Shown: positions 54,472 through 63,770, counted from the stretch's first letter. The stretch is DNA of 64,000 nucleotides from Streptomyces sp. HNM0575 (GCF_012726265.1 NZ_JAASAG010000001.1:868001-932000); one strand, 5' to 3'. Notes: generated by a model not told the origin, from the letters alone. Made by a program: numbers and translations.

Positions 54472-55950
54472 TCAGGTGAAGTCGCCCATCGTGAAGGAGA
54501 GTTCGTTCCGGTCCGTGCCGTCGGTGAACCACCAGTGGCTCTCCGGGGCGCCCGTAAGGCTCTTGACGAGCACGATCTCGGTGTTCTCGTCGGTGTCGTA
54601 GTTCCTCGCCCCGAAGATCTCGGAAGCGCTGTGCTTGTCCGACTTCGTCTTCCGTTCCGTGGTGCGCCAGGGCTTGCTGCTCAGGCCGTCGGCGCTGCCG
54701 TGCAGCACCTGGAAGCTCGACTTCTGCGAGATGGGGGTGGAGAGCTCCACAGTCAGGTCGTCGATGCCGTCGCCGTCGGCGTCCGCCGTGGCCAGGCCGT
54801 AGCCGAAACCCTGGCCGACCCGGCCGCCCACGATCCTCTTCGGCTTGTCGGGGGCCTTGCCGTAGATCACGTCGACCCAGCCCCTGACCGACGGGGCGTC
54901 CACGTCCTCGTCGTCGGGGATGCCGGAGTTGCCGATGGCGATGTCGCGGCGCTTGTCGCCGTCGAAGTCGCCGAACACGACCTCGTTGCCCTCCGGGAGC
55001 TCCCGGTCGTTGTTGCTAAGTCCCGTCTCGGTTCTGGCGCCGCCGGTGAGCAGGACGGAGGGTGCGTCCTCCTCGGCCATCTCGTGGACGACCAGGTCAG
55101 TGGCCCTGTCGCCGTTGACGTCGCCGGTGGTCAGGAAGCCCTCTTCCGTATTCTCCAGGGGGTTGCTCCGCTCGACGGTCGCCGCAGGTGAACCGTCGCG
55201 CTTGAACGGGCCCTTCAGGACGGCGAGGGAGGTGGAGAGCCCGTCGGCGCTCCCGTCGTACGTGGCCAGGTCGTCGTGCCCGTCGCCGTCGAAGTCGCCG
55301 GTGACGGGCTGGGAGGTCGTCGCGTACTCCTCACCGGCGTCGGGACGCTTCACCAGGCCGAGTTCGCCGGGGCTGCCCGGCTGCGGGCCCTTCGGGCTGC
55401 CCCAGAGCACCACGCCGTTGCCGCCCAGAAGGATGTCGGAGTTGCCGTCGCCGTCCAGGTCGGCGACGGCGGGCTGACCGTCGCCCCTGAGCGGGCCGTT
55501 GTCGTCCGGGTCGTAGCGGTTCGAGGGGGGCACCTTGCCTTTGAGGGGGCCCAGGTCGAGGTCCTTCTCCTTGAACACGACGCGCTTCCCGGGGTCGGGG
55601 CCGTTCTTCGACCCGTACACCACGACCAGGTAGGCGGCGCTCGACGGGTCCGAGGTATCGCTCGGGTCGTGCTTGTAGACGACGTCGGGGGAACCGTCGC
55701 CGTCGAGGTCGGCGTTCTTCTGCTCCGCCTTCTCGACGGCGTCGGAGGCGGGGAAGACGGTTTTCGCCTCGCTGTGCACGTACGTCCAGTAGTACGCGAC
55801 GGCGGCGGTCGTTCCCGCCACGACGGCGAGGGCCAGCAAGGCGAGTCGCAGGCGGCGCGTCTCGGGGCGAGGGGGCTCGTAGTTCAGGGCCAGCAGGAGG
55901 CGTCGCAGACGGCCCGAACCGCGGTGGGGGGCTTGGTAGTTGGTCGTCAT
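54472..55950 (-). CDS. Membrane-anchored FG-GAP/VCBS repeat protein
   Basis: About 492 aa. One transmembrane helix near residues 37-55 (LRLALLALAVVAGTTAAVAY) exposes the rest outside. At least six calcium-binding FG-GAP motifs are seen: DLDGDGSPDVVY, DLDGDGNSDILLG, DFDGDGHDDLA, DVNGDRATDLVV, DFDGDKRRDIAIG and DADGDGIDDLTV, forming a beta-propeller like integrin alpha N-termini. Propeller proteins of this kind bind surfaces or other proteins; the partner is unknown. ATG 55950 (MTTNYQAPHRG) is preferred to ATG 56007, which adds a Cys-rich stretch; neither has a clear ribosome site. Confidence 0.82.
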   Translation of the reverse strand: MTTNYQAPHRGSGRLRRLLLALNYEPPRPETRRLRLALLALAVVAGTTAAVAYYWTYVHSEAKTVFPASDAVEKAEQKNADLDGDGSPDVVYKHDPSDTSDPSSAAYLVVVYGSKNGPDPGKRVVFKEKDLDLGPLKGKVPPSNRYDPDDNGPLRGDGQPAVADLDGDGNSDILLGGNGVVLWGSPKGPQPGSPGELGLVKRPDAGEEYATTSQPVTGDFDGDGHDDLATYDGSADGLSTSLAVLKGPFKRDGSPAATVERSNPLENTEEGFLTTGDVNGDRATDLVVHEMAEEDAPSVLLTGGARTETGLSNNDRELPEGNEVVFGDFDGDKRRDIAIGNSGIPDDEDVDAPSVRGWVDVIYGKAPDKPKRIVGGRVGQGFGYGLATADADGDGIDDLTVELSTPISQKSSFQVLHGSADGLSSKPWRTTERKTKSDKHSASEIFGARNYDTDENTEIVLVKSLTGAPESHWWFTDGTDRNELSFTMGDFT

Positions 55951-56399
55951 CGGGCAATTGCACAGCGCCGGGAGCGAGCACAGGCCCGCGTGGGCGAGTT
56001 GTTGCATGACGCGGCCATCGGTTACGGGGCTGTTGCACGGCGGGAGGCGAGCGGGGTCCGCACGGCTCCGGTGCGCGGGGCGAGCGCGGGCCCGCTGCCT
56101 GCGGCGGGCATGAGGAGGCCGGCGGCGGCCGGGACGGCAGGCGCGGTGACCCGGTGTGAGGACACGCTAACGAGGCCTTGTTCCGGATGACTTCGTTCGG
56201 CAACGAGGCCGGACTGAAGTGGTCCTCATGCACGACGACGGGGTTCGGAGGCCCGAACCCCTGTGTACCGCATGGAGGTTCTCATGCCACAGGTGTGTCG
56301 CCGGATGCGCCCGCCCGAGGGCGAGGTGCGGGGCCGCCGTCCCGCGCCGGACGGGCCCCTCCCCGCCAAGTCCCTCCCGTACGCGGCCGGGAGCGAGCT
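55951..56399. other. Promoter region of the nitrilase operon (449 bp)
   Basis: Between divergent genes. AACGAGGCC occurs at 56169 and 56202 (period 33) with CTTGTTCC/CTTCGTTC between, possibly an activator site. I could not find a full GlnR double box here. No gene is supported. Confidence 0.4.
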
Positions 56400-57713
56400 G
56401 TGACGCCGCGGGACCTCTCGGGCACGCACCATCCGGTGGCCGTGATCGGCGGCGGACAGGCCGGGCTCGCGATGAGCTACTGCCTGCGCGAGCGCGGCAT
56501 CGAACATGTCGTCCTGGAGGCCGACCGGGTGGGACGCGAGTGGCGCGAGCGCCGCTGGGACTCCTTCTGCCTCGTCACCCCCAACTGGCAGTGCAAGCTG
56601 CCCGGTTTCCCGTACGCGGGAGCGGACCCGGACGGATTCATGGTCCGGGACGAGGTCCTGCGCTACCTGGAGGACTACGTCTCCTACTTCCGGCCGCCGC
56701 TCGCCGAGGGCGTGACGGTCACGGGGCTTCGGCGGTCCGCCACCGGCGTCTTCGAACTCGCCTCCGACGCGGGGGACTTCACCGCGGAACAGGTCGTGGT
56801 GGCCACGGGCCCGTACCACGGTCCGGCCGTCCCGCGGCTCGCCGAGCGGCTCCCTGCGGACGTCGCGCAGCTGCACTCCTCGCAGTACCGCAACCCCGGC
56901 CAGCCCGCGGAGGGCGCCGTACTCGTGATCGGCACCGGCCAGTCCGGATGCCAGATCGCCGAGGACCTGCACCTCGCCGGACGCCGGGTGCATCTCGCCG
57001 TCGGCAGCGCCCCGCGCGTCGCCCGCTTCTACCGGGGCCGCGACTGCGTCGCCTGGCTGGACGAGATGGGGCACTACGCGAAGGAGGTCGGGGAGTTCGC
57101 CGACAGCGAGGCCGTGCGGATGCGCGTCAACCACTACGTCACGGGACGCGACGGCGGACGCGACATCGACCTGCGGGCCTTCGCCCGCGACGGCATGCAC
57201 CTGTACGGAAGGCTCACCGAAGTCGCAGGCACACGCCTGGAGTTCGCCGCCGGCCTCAAGGCCGATCTCGACCATGCGGACTCCGTCGCCGAGGGCATCA
57301 AGGACTCCATCGACGCGCACATCGACGCCCACGGCATCGACGCCCCCGAGGAGGCGCGCTACGTGCCCGTGTGGGAGCCGGACGAGGAGCCCGGCACGCT
57401 CGACCTGCGCGAGGCCGGGATCAGCACCGTCATCTGGTCGACGGGTTTCGTCCGCGATCACCAGTGGATCGGGGCGCCGGTCTTCGACGGACGCGGCTAC
57501 CCCATGCACTGGCGCGGCGTGACGAACTGTCCGGGGCTGTACTTCCTCGGCCTGCCCTGGCAGCACACGTGGGGGTCCGGGCGGTTCGAGGGCGTGGGCC
57601 GGGACGCGGAGTTCCTCGCGGGTCACATAGACGCCTCGCGGCGGCTCGCCGACGTCTGCGACACCCTCACCGGCACTCCGCTGCACCTGTCCCCGGCGGT
57701 CCCGGTCGGCTGA
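56400..57713 (+). CDS. MSMEG_0569-like flavin-dependent oxidoreductase (Nit1C)
   Basis: A 437-aa FMO-like enzyme: FAD-binding VIGGGQAGLAMSY (residues about 15-27), WRERRWDSFCLVTPNWQCKL, a second dinucleotide site VIGTGQSGCQIAEDL (176-190), and WSTGFVRDHQWIG near the end. NAD(P)H-dependent oxygenation of a small nitrogenous substrate is inferred from the family. It heads the Nit1C cluster, which in Pseudomonas is linked to assimilation of cyanide or cyano compounds. GTG 56400 follows GGGAGCGAG. The frame upstream lacks bias. Confidence 0.85.
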   Translation: MTPRDLSGTHHPVAVIGGGQAGLAMSYCLRERGIEHVVLEADRVGREWRERRWDSFCLVTPNWQCKLPGFPYAGADPDGFMVRDEVLRYLEDYVSYFRPPLAEGVTVTGLRRSATGVFELASDAGDFTAEQVVVATGPYHGPAVPRLAERLPADVAQLHSSQYRNPGQPAEGAVLVIGTGQSGCQIAEDLHLAGRRVHLAVGSAPRVARFYRGRDCVAWLDEMGHYAKEVGEFADSEAVRMRVNHYVTGRDGGRDIDLRAFARDGMHLYGRLTEVAGTRLEFAAGLKADLDHADSVAEGIKDSIDAHIDAHGIDAPEEARYVPVWEPDEEPGTLDLREAGISTVIWSTGFVRDHQWIGAPVFDGRGYPMHWRGVTNCPGLYFLGLPWQHTWGSGRFEGVGRDAEFLAGHIDASRRLADVCDTLTGTPLHLSPAVPVG

Positions 57714-57815
57714 CGCCCGGCCCGTACGCCCGGGCCCGTATCCCCCGGCCCGTACCCCCGTACCCCGGCCGCCCGGCAAGGCCCCCGCCCCGCCGAAGGA
57801 GGAAGGAGCGACCCG

Positions 57816-58643
57816 ATGACCACCCGTCACCACTTCGACGCCCACCGGCACTTGGGCGTGCTCCCCGATCACCCCTACTACGGCGGGCCTCCCGTCAACC
57901 CGGGCGGCGGCGCCCGCGCCGGCGTCAAGCAGCTCATCGAGGACCTGGACGCCGAGGGCACCGAACGCGCCCTGGTACTGCCGAACTACGGCGTCCCCGA
58001 CCCCGAAGTCTCCTTCGGCTTCAACGAGTTGGTCATCGAGGCCGCGCAGAGCGACGACCGGATCCGGGCGGGCCTGTGGGTCTCGCCGCGTCCCGCGGAC
58101 TCCGTCCGCACGGCCGAGGCGCTCGCGCTGGCGGGCGAGAGCGGCGTACGGGCGCTGAAGCTCAGCTTCCTGCTGGGCGGCCGCGCCACCGACCCGGAGT
58201 GCCTGCCCCTGCTCGACACCATCTTCCGTACGGCCGAGCAGCACGGCCTGGTCGTCCACGTGCACACCTCTCCGGGGGCGGCGTCCGACATCGACGAGGT
58301 GGGCCTCCTCGTCGAGCGGTACGCCGACCGCGTGCCCGTGCACCTGGTGCACTTCGGCGGCGGCATGAGCGGCCACATCAAACTGGCGGGCTCCCGGTTC
58401 TTCGACTGGATCGAGGCCGGAAAGCACGTCTACACCGACCTCTCCTGGGCGATCGGCTTCGCGCCGTACTGGCTGGCCCGGGAGATCGAGCGCCGCGGTC
58501 TCGGACACGACCGGGTGCTCTTCGCCAGCGACCAGCCGTGGGGCGACTTCGCGGGCGAGTTCGCCCGGATGAGCGCGGCGGCCGGCGGCGGCGAACTCGG
58601 CGACCGCGTCTTCCGGGACACCTTCGCCTCGCTCTACGACTGA
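57816..58643 (+). CDS. Amidohydrolase-family protein (Nit1C)
   Basis: A 275-aa TIM-barrel hydrolase of the amidohydrolase_2 type: FDAHRHLGVLPDH supplies the HxH metal pair, VVHVHTSPGAASD and VHLVHFGGG the later His, and FASDQPWGDFAGE the catalytic Asp. It would hydrolyse or decarboxylate a small substrate in the pathway. GAAGGAGGAAGGAG precedes ATG 57816. It follows the oxidoreductase after a 102-bp gap of GGCCCGTAC-type microrepeats. Confidence 0.82.
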   Translation: MTTRHHFDAHRHLGVLPDHPYYGGPPVNPGGGARAGVKQLIEDLDAEGTERALVLPNYGVPDPEVSFGFNELVIEAAQSDDRIRAGLWVSPRPADSVRTAEALALAGESGVRALKLSFLLGGRATDPECLPLLDTIFRTAEQHGLVVHVHTSPGAASDIDEVGLLVERYADRVPVHLVHFGGGMSGHIKLAGSRFFDWIEAGKHVYTDLSWAIGFAPYWLAREIERRGLGHDRVLFASDQPWGDFAGEFARMSAAAGGGELGDRVFRDTFASLYD

Positions 58644-58786
58644 GCGCCAACGTCCGGCCGGTACGCCGTCGTCCCGGCCACGCTCCCCGCCCCCGCGCGG
58701 AGCCCCGTCCCCGTACCCGTCCCGTCCCCATCCCGTCCCCGTCCCTCAACTCACGCCGTACCGCAGCGATTTCCCAGGAGAGCACC

Positions 58787-59311
58787 ATGACCCAGACAGT
58801 CCCCGAACTGACCGACGTCGAGAAGAAGAGCCTCGGCGAGATCCCGCACCCCTCGCTCCCCGAGGGCTCCAGCATCTACGGGTCAACGAAGGTCTTCCCC
58901 GACTACCAGGCAGAGAACGGCGAGTCGTACTTCACCCTCGTCCACGGCATCGCCCACGAGTCCTCCGTCAGCTTCGTGGCCGTCCTCCAGGCGACGCGCG
59001 CACTGCGCAAGGGCTTCGAGACCGGCATCTACTTCTACGGGCCGGGATCCCTCAACTGCCTTGCCACCCGCGGCTTTCCGACGACGGGAAGCTCCGCGTT
59101 CCCCGGTGAGCACAACATCAACAACCAGCTCGCCACCTTCATCGCGGAGGGCGGCAAGGCGTACTGCTGCCGCTTCGGCCTCTCGCTGCACGGCGCCAGG
59201 GAGGAGGACCTCATCGAAGGGGTGATCCCCACCCATCCGCTGGACGTCCAGGACGCGTTGATCCACTACGCGCGCAAGGGCGCCATCATCAACTCGACCT
59301 ACCAGCTCTGA
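58787..59311 (+). CDS. MSMEG_0572/Sll0783-family nitrogen-starvation protein (Nit1C)
   Basis: A 174-aa protein of the conserved hypothetical family found in every Nit1C cluster (Sll0783 of Synechocystis is induced by nitrogen starvation). Visible: PSLPEGSSIYGSTKVFPDYQ, GIYFYGPGSLNCLATRGFPT, GEHNINNQLATFIAEGGKAY and VQDALIHYARKGAIINSTYQ. The biochemical role is unknown. GGAG precedes ATG 58787. It is 10 bp before the radical SAM gene. Confidence 0.88.
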   Translation: MTQTVPELTDVEKKSLGEIPHPSLPEGSSIYGSTKVFPDYQAENGESYFTLVHGIAHESSVSFVAVLQATRALRKGFETGIYFYGPGSLNCLATRGFPTTGSSAFPGEHNINNQLATFIAEGGKAYCCRFGLSLHGAREEDLIEGVIPTHPLDVQDALIHYARKGAIINSTYQL

Positions 59312-59321
59312 GAGGTGTGAC

Positions 59322-60437
59322 GTGAGCGTTGGCACCGGAGAGCACGAGCACCGCGTACGTCCCGGGAAGGGCACCGCGGTGGACGTGAAGCTCCTCACCA
59401 GGGCCGAACTCGCCCTGCGGGGCCTCGGATCGGACACGGAGGTCAGGCGGCCGGACGGCGCGGGCCCCAGCGACGACGGCCATGTGCTCGTCGACGGTGC
59501 CAACGCCGCGCTCCCCAGCAATCCGGCCAGCCCCTACACCGTCCGCGACGGCCGCGTATGGCTCGGCGACGAGGACACCGGACTGACCCTGACCCCCGTG
59601 CGACGGCCCGCCTTCTACGACCTGACCACCGCCGACGGCGTCCCGTACGAGAAGATCGCGCGGCTGCACGGCGCGGACGTGCTGGCCACGACCGTCGTGC
59701 AGACCTGCGTCCGCTACGCCGAGTCCGACCGCTGCCGCTTCTGCACCATCGAGGAGTCCCTGCGCTCGGGCGCCACCGTCGCCGCCAAGACCCCGGCGCA
59801 GCTCGCCGAGGTGGCCGAGGCGGCCGTACGGCTCGACGGCGTACGGCAGATGGTGATGACCACCGGGACGACGACCGGTCCCGACCGGGGCGCGCGCAAC
59901 CTCGCCCGCTGCGTGCGGGCCGTGCGGGAGACCGTCCCCGGACTGCCCGTCCAGGTGCAGTGCGAACCGCCCGGAGACCTCGCGTGGATCCGCGAACTGC
60001 GCGACGCCGGGGCGGTGTCCATCGGCATCCACGTCGAATCCCTCGACGAGGACGTACGGCGCCGCTGGATGCCCGGCAAGTCGACCGTGCCGCTGGCCGA
60101 GTACGAGGCGGCTTGGGACGAGGCGGTCGAAGTCTTCGGCCACAACCGCGTGTCGACGTATCTGCTGGTGGGCCTCGGCGAGGACCCGGACGAACTCGTC
60201 GCGGGCGCCTGTGCGTTGATCGAACGAGGTGTGTATCCGTTCGTCGTGCCCTTCCGTCCGATGCGCGGCACCCTCGCCGCCCGCGACGGGGTCGGCGCTC
60301 CCGACGCCCAAGTGCTGCGCCACGTCACCGAGTCGGTGGCGGCGGAGCTGCGCGCGGCGGGCATGAGCGGCGCCGATCAGCAGGCGGGCTGCGCCGCGTG
60401 CGGAGCGTGCAGCGTCCTGTCCGCGGCGGGCGGGTGA
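59322..60437 (+). CDS. MSMEG_0568-like radical SAM protein (Nit1C)
   Basis: A 371-aa radical SAM enzyme. The cluster-binding sequence is CVRYAESDRCRFC, spaced C-x8-C-x2-C instead of C-x3-C-x2-C. A C-terminal CAACGAC may bind a second cluster or metal. QVQCEPPGDLAWIRELRDAG, GIHVESLDEDVRRRWMPGKS and VSTYLLVGLGEDP fit a biotin-synthase-like barrel. It catalyses an unknown radical step in the pathway. GTG 59322 follows GAGAGG, and its stop overlaps the next start (GTGA). Confidence 0.88.
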   Translation: MSVGTGEHEHRVRPGKGTAVDVKLLTRAELALRGLGSDTEVRRPDGAGPSDDGHVLVDGANAALPSNPASPYTVRDGRVWLGDEDTGLTLTPVRRPAFYDLTTADGVPYEKIARLHGADVLATTVVQTCVRYAESDRCRFCTIEESLRSGATVAAKTPAQLAEVAEAAVRLDGVRQMVMTTGTTTGPDRGARNLARCVRAVRETVPGLPVQVQCEPPGDLAWIRELRDAGAVSIGIHVESLDEDVRRRWMPGKSTVPLAEYEAAWDEAVEVFGHNRVSTYLLVGLGEDPDELVAGACALIERGVYPFVVPFRPMRGTLAARDGVGAPDAQVLRHVTESVAAELRAAGMSGADQQAGCAACGACSVLSAAGG

Positions 60438-62005
60438 GGACGGTGACGATCCTGGACGGCGGGTACGGCGGTCCCGCGCACGGTGCCGGTCCCGCGCACG
60501 GCGTCGACCGCGGGCACGGCGCACCGCACGCACCCCACGCACCGGCGCCGCCGCACGCACCGCACGCGGCCGAGGCACCGCACGCACCCGAGGCACCGGA
60601 GGCGCCCGCGGACATCCTGCTGCTCCTCGGCGACCGGTCGACGCTGGCCGCCCGGCCCCGCTTCCGTATCGAACAGGCCGAGGACGCGGCCACGTTGAGC
60701 GCCTACCGGCGGCTGCGGCACGCCGTCTTCGTCGACGAACAGGGCCTGTTCGCGCGACACGACCTCGACGAGCGGGACAGCGATCCGCGCACCGTCGTCC
60801 TCGTCGCCCGCGATCACTCCGGAGCCGTCGTCGGCGGCGTCCGGCTCGCACCCGCCGTCGACGGCCCCGACATCGGCTGGTGGACGGGAGGACGGCTCGC
60901 GGTCCGCCGTGGCGAACGCGGCTCGGGCGGCATCGGCCGGGCGCTGGTACGGGCAGCCGACGCCCGCGCCGAGGCGGAGGGCGTGCTGCGGTTCGAGGCC
61001 ACCGTGCAGCAGGGCAACGAGCGGATGTTCACGCGGCTGGGCTGGCGGCGCGTACGTCCCGTGACCGTCGGCGGCGCACCGCACGTGCTGATGCGCCGGC
61101 CCACCCGGCGGTTCGCCGCACAGACCGCGGTCAAGTCGTCCCTCGGTCCGCTGCTCGCCCAACTGCGGCCGGGCGGACCGGGGTTCGTCGGAGACGACGG
61201 CGCGCCCGTGCCCGGCTCCGATGTGATCGCGGCCTGCGACGCGATCGTGCCGTCCATGGTCGAGCGCGACCCCGAATGGGCCGGGTGGTGCTCGGTCCTG
61301 GTCAACGTCAACGACATCGCGGCCATGGGCGCCACGCCCACGGGACTGCTCGACGCCCTGGCCGCCCCGGACGCCGCGCACGCCGCCCGCGTCCTCGCCG
61401 GTCTCCGGTCCGCGTCCGAGGCGTACGGCGTCCCGGTCCTCGGCGGCCACACCCAACTCGGCGTCCCTGCCGCCCTGTCCGTCACCGCACTGGGACACAC
61501 ACGGAACCCGGTGCCCGGAGCGGGCGGACGCCCCGGGCACACCGTCCGGCTCACCGCCGACCTCGGAGGCGACTGGCGCGCCAACTACCGCGGCAGCCAA
61601 TGGGATTCGACCACCGGCCGCCGGACGGACGAACTGCGGGCCATGCTCGGCGCGGTCGCCGCCGCGCGGCCCGCCGCCGCGAAGGACGTCTCCATGGCCG
61701 GGCTCGTCGGCACCCTCGGCATGCTCGCCGAGGCGAGCGGCTGCGGGGCGGTGCTCGACGTCGCCGACGTGCCGCGTCCCGCCGGGGCCACGGCCGGCGA
61801 CTGGCTGACGTGCTTCCCCGGCTTCGCCATGCTCACCGCCGACGCCCCCGGCTCGCCCCCACTGGACGCGGGGCCCGCCGTCAGCCGCGCCTGCGGCAGC
61901 CTGCGGCCGGGGACGGGCGTCGTACTGCGCTGGCCGGACGGAGAGACCACCGAGGCGGTCACCGGGGCGGTGACCGGCATGGCAACCGGAACGGAGACGA
62001 CATGA
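60434..62005 (+). CDS. GNAT acetyltransferase fused to PurM/AIR-synthase-like domain (MSMEG_0567-like)
   Basis: A 523-aa fusion. Residues 1-60 are a His/Ala/Pro tail (HGAPHAPHAPAPPHAPHAAE). Residues about 75-225 form a GNAT domain (FRIEQAEDAATLSAYRRLRH, LAVRRGERGSGGIGRALVRA, EATVQQGNERMFTRLGWRRV). Residues 230-510 are a PurM-like ATP-binding domain (VLVNVNDIAAMGATPTGLLD, VPVLGGHTQLGVPAALSVTA, AKDVSMAGLVGTLGMLAEAS). In cyanobacteria these are the separate proteins Sll0786 and Sll0787. The AIR-synthase-like part would activate an amide or formyl group. GTG 60434 overlaps the preceding stop; GTG 60443 is an alternative. Confidence 0.86.
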   Translation: MRTVTILDGGYGGPAHGAGPAHGVDRGHGAPHAPHAPAPPHAPHAAEAPHAPEAPEAPADILLLLGDRSTLAARPRFRIEQAEDAATLSAYRRLRHAVFVDEQGLFARHDLDERDSDPRTVVLVARDHSGAVVGGVRLAPAVDGPDIGWWTGGRLAVRRGERGSGGIGRALVRAADARAEAEGVLRFEATVQQGNERMFTRLGWRRVRPVTVGGAPHVLMRRPTRRFAAQTAVKSSLGPLLAQLRPGGPGFVGDDGAPVPGSDVIAACDAIVPSMVERDPEWAGWCSVLVNVNDIAAMGATPTGLLDALAAPDAAHAARVLAGLRSASEAYGVPVLGGHTQLGVPAALSVTALGHTRNPVPGAGGRPGHTVRLTADLGGDWRANYRGSQWDSTTGRRTDELRAMLGAVAAARPAAAKDVSMAGLVGTLGMLAEASGCGAVLDVADVPRPAGATAGDWLTCFPGFAMLTADAPGSPPLDAGPAVSRACGSLRPGTGVVLRWPDGETTEAVTGAVTGMATGTETT

Positions 62006-62931
62006 GCACCGTACGACTGGCCGCGGTCTCCGCGGAGTTCGGCCGCGACCTGGAGGAGGACTTCGCGGTCGCCGAGCGGCTGATCAAGGAGGCCCGCGCC
62101 GACGGGGCCCAGCTCCTGGCGCTGCCCGAGGCCTGCCTCGGCGGCTACCTCCTCAGCCTCGACGGGGGCGGAAGCTGCGACGCGGACGGGCGGGGATCGG
62201 ACCCGGGGCCGCCGCCGCTCGCACCCGACGGTCCCGAGATCCGGCGGCTGGCGGCCCTAGCCGAGGACATGACCGTGATAGCGGGCTACTGCGAGACGGA
62301 CGGCACCTCCCGCTACAACAGCGTGGTGTGCGTGAGCGGCGACGGCGTCCTGGGCAACCACCGCAAGGTCCACCAGCCGCTGAGCGAGGACGCCGACTAC
62401 GCCTCGGGCGACGGCTTCGCGGCCTTCGACACCCCGGTCGGCCGGATCGGCATGCTGATCTGCTACGACAAGGCGTTCCCGGAGGCCGCCCGCGAACTCG
62501 CCCTGGACGGGGCCGAGATCGGCGTCTGCGTCTCGGCCTGGCCGGCGGCGCGCACCAATCCCGCGCCCGACCTCACCGAGGACCGCTGGAAGCGGCGCTT
62601 CGACCTCTTCGACCGGGCGCGCGCCCTGGAGAACCAGATGGTGTGGCTCTCCGCGAACCAGTCGGGCACGTTCGGCTCGCTGCGGTTCGTGGGCAGCGCC
62701 AAGGTCGTCGACCCCGGCGGCGAACTCCTGGCCGGTACCGGCGTCGAGGCGGGCATCGCCGCCGCCGAACTCGACGTCGCCGAGGCCCTGGAGACCGCCC
62801 GCCGCTCCATGGGCCATCTCAGGGACCGCCGCCCCGACGCCTACCCGGCCCTCTCCGCAAACACGGGAGCTGCCCTCTCCGCAACCACGGGAGCCGCCCT
62901 CTCCGCAACCACGGGAGCTGCCGCCCGATGA
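62002..62931 (+). CDS. Nitrilase-superfamily carbon-nitrogen hydrolase with intact triad (Nit1C)
   Basis: A 309-aa nitrilase-fold enzyme. The catalytic Glu43 lies in LALPEACLGGY, Lys122 in NHRKVHQP, and the nucleophile Cys154 in GRIGMLICYDKAFPEAA. It should hydrolyse a nitrile or amide, the central activity of Nit1C clusters. It may be the Nit6803/MSMEG_0566 equivalent, though it is shorter than those nitrilases. The C-terminus carries three 8-residue repeats (ALSATTGA) from 24-bp DNA repeats. ATG 62002 overlaps the previous stop. It has a degenerate paralogue directly downstream. Confidence 0.88.
   Translation: MSTVRLAAVSAEFGRDLEEDFAVAERLIKEARADGAQLLALPEACLGGYLLSLDGGGSCDADGRGSDPGPPPLAPDGPEIRRLAALAEDMTVIAGYCETDGTSRYNSVVCVSGDGVLGNHRKVHQPLSEDADYASGDGFAAFDTPVGRIGMLICYDKAFPEAARELALDGAEIGVCVSAWPAARTNPAPDLTEDRWKRRFDLFDRARALENQMVWLSANQSGTFGSLRFVGSAKVVDPGGELLAGTGVEAGIAAAELDVAEALETARRSMGHLRDRRPDAYPALSANTGAALSATTGAALSATTGAAAR
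62848..62919. repeat. Three tandem 24-bp repeats at the nitrilase 3' end
   Basis: GCCCTCTCCGCAAMCACGGG plus AGCY repeats at 62848, 62872 and 62896, in frame, encoding ALSANTGA/ALSATTGA. Near identity points to recent expansion of the C-terminal tail. Confidence 0.85.
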
Positions 62932-63770
62932 GCACGATCCGGATCGCGGCCGCCGCCGCGCACTTCGGCCGCGACCTGGACTTCGACCTGACGAGGATCG
63001 CCAAGCTGATCGACGACGCGCGAAGCAGCGGCGCCGCGCTGCTCGTCCTCCCCGACGCCGCGCTCGGGGGCTACCTGGCCGACCTGCGCCACCCCGACCC
63101 GGAGGCGCTGCCCCCCGCGCTCAAGCCGGACGACCCGCTGATCCTCCAAGTCGCCCGGCTCGCAGCCGAGATGGTGGTCTGCGTCGGATACTGCGAGGAC
63201 GGCGGTGACGAACGCTACAACGCGGCCGTCTGCGTCAGCGGCGACGGCGTGCTCGGGCGGCACCGCAAGGTCCACCTGCCCGCCGGCGAGACCACCGCCT
63301 ACGCGCCCGGCGACCGCTTCGACGCCTTCGACACCCCGGCGGGCCGCGTCGGCATGCTCATCGACTACGACAAGACCTTCCCGGAGTCCGCCCGCAGCCT
63401 CTCCCTCGACGGCGCGCAGATCCTCGCCTGCCTGTCCGCCTGGCCGACGAGCATCACCAACCGTGCGCCGCGCATGCACCAGGACCGCCAGGCGAAGCTG
63501 TTCGACCTGTACGACATGGCGCGTGCCGCCGAGAACCAGGTCTGTCTCGCCTCGTCCAACCAGACCGGCTCGATGGGCGGCATGCGCTTCCTCGGCCAGG
63601 CCAAGGTCGTCGGGCCCGGCGGCGACGTCCTCGCCCGCACCTGGTCCAAGGCAGGCGTCGCGGTCGCCGAACTCGACGTCGCAGCTGAGATCGACACCGC
63701 CCGCCGCGTACTGCGCCACCTCGACGAGCGAAGGCCGCCCGCCTACCGCGCCTACGGGGAGCACACATGA
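62928..63770 (+). CDS. Nitrilase-fold paralogue lacking the catalytic Cys (probable pseudoenzyme)
   Basis: A 280-aa protein collinear with the upstream nitrilase (MSTIRIAAAAAHFGRDLDFD against MSTVRLAAVSAEFGRDLEED). It retains Lys114 in RHRKVHLP, but the catalytic Glu is Asp43 (LVLPDAALGGY) and the nucleophile Cys is Asp146 in GMLIDYDKTFPES; the codon is GAC. The structural core (FDLYDMARAAENQVCLASSN) is intact, so the gene is under selection as a protein. It is either non-catalytic and regulatory, perhaps pairing with the active nitrilase, or performs altered chemistry. ATGA overlaps on both sides place it in the operon. Confidence 0.88.
   Translation: MSTIRIAAAAAHFGRDLDFDLTRIAKLIDDARSSGAALLVLPDAALGGYLADLRHPDPEALPPALKPDDPLILQVARLAAEMVVCVGYCEDGGDERYNAAVCVSGDGVLGRHRKVHLPAGETTAYAPGDRFDAFDTPAGRVGMLIDYDKTFPESARSLSLDGAQILACLSAWPTSITNRAPRMHQDRQAKLFDLYDMARAAENQVCLASSNQTGSMGGMRFLGQAKVVGPGGDVLARTWSKAGVAVAELDVAAEIDTARRVLRHLDERRPPAYRAYGEHT

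Noticed and set aside
55951..56399. GlnR double box upstream of the nitrilase operon
   Set aside because: Only one half-site-like CTAAC-N6-TTGTT was found; the GAAAC parts and spacing are missing.
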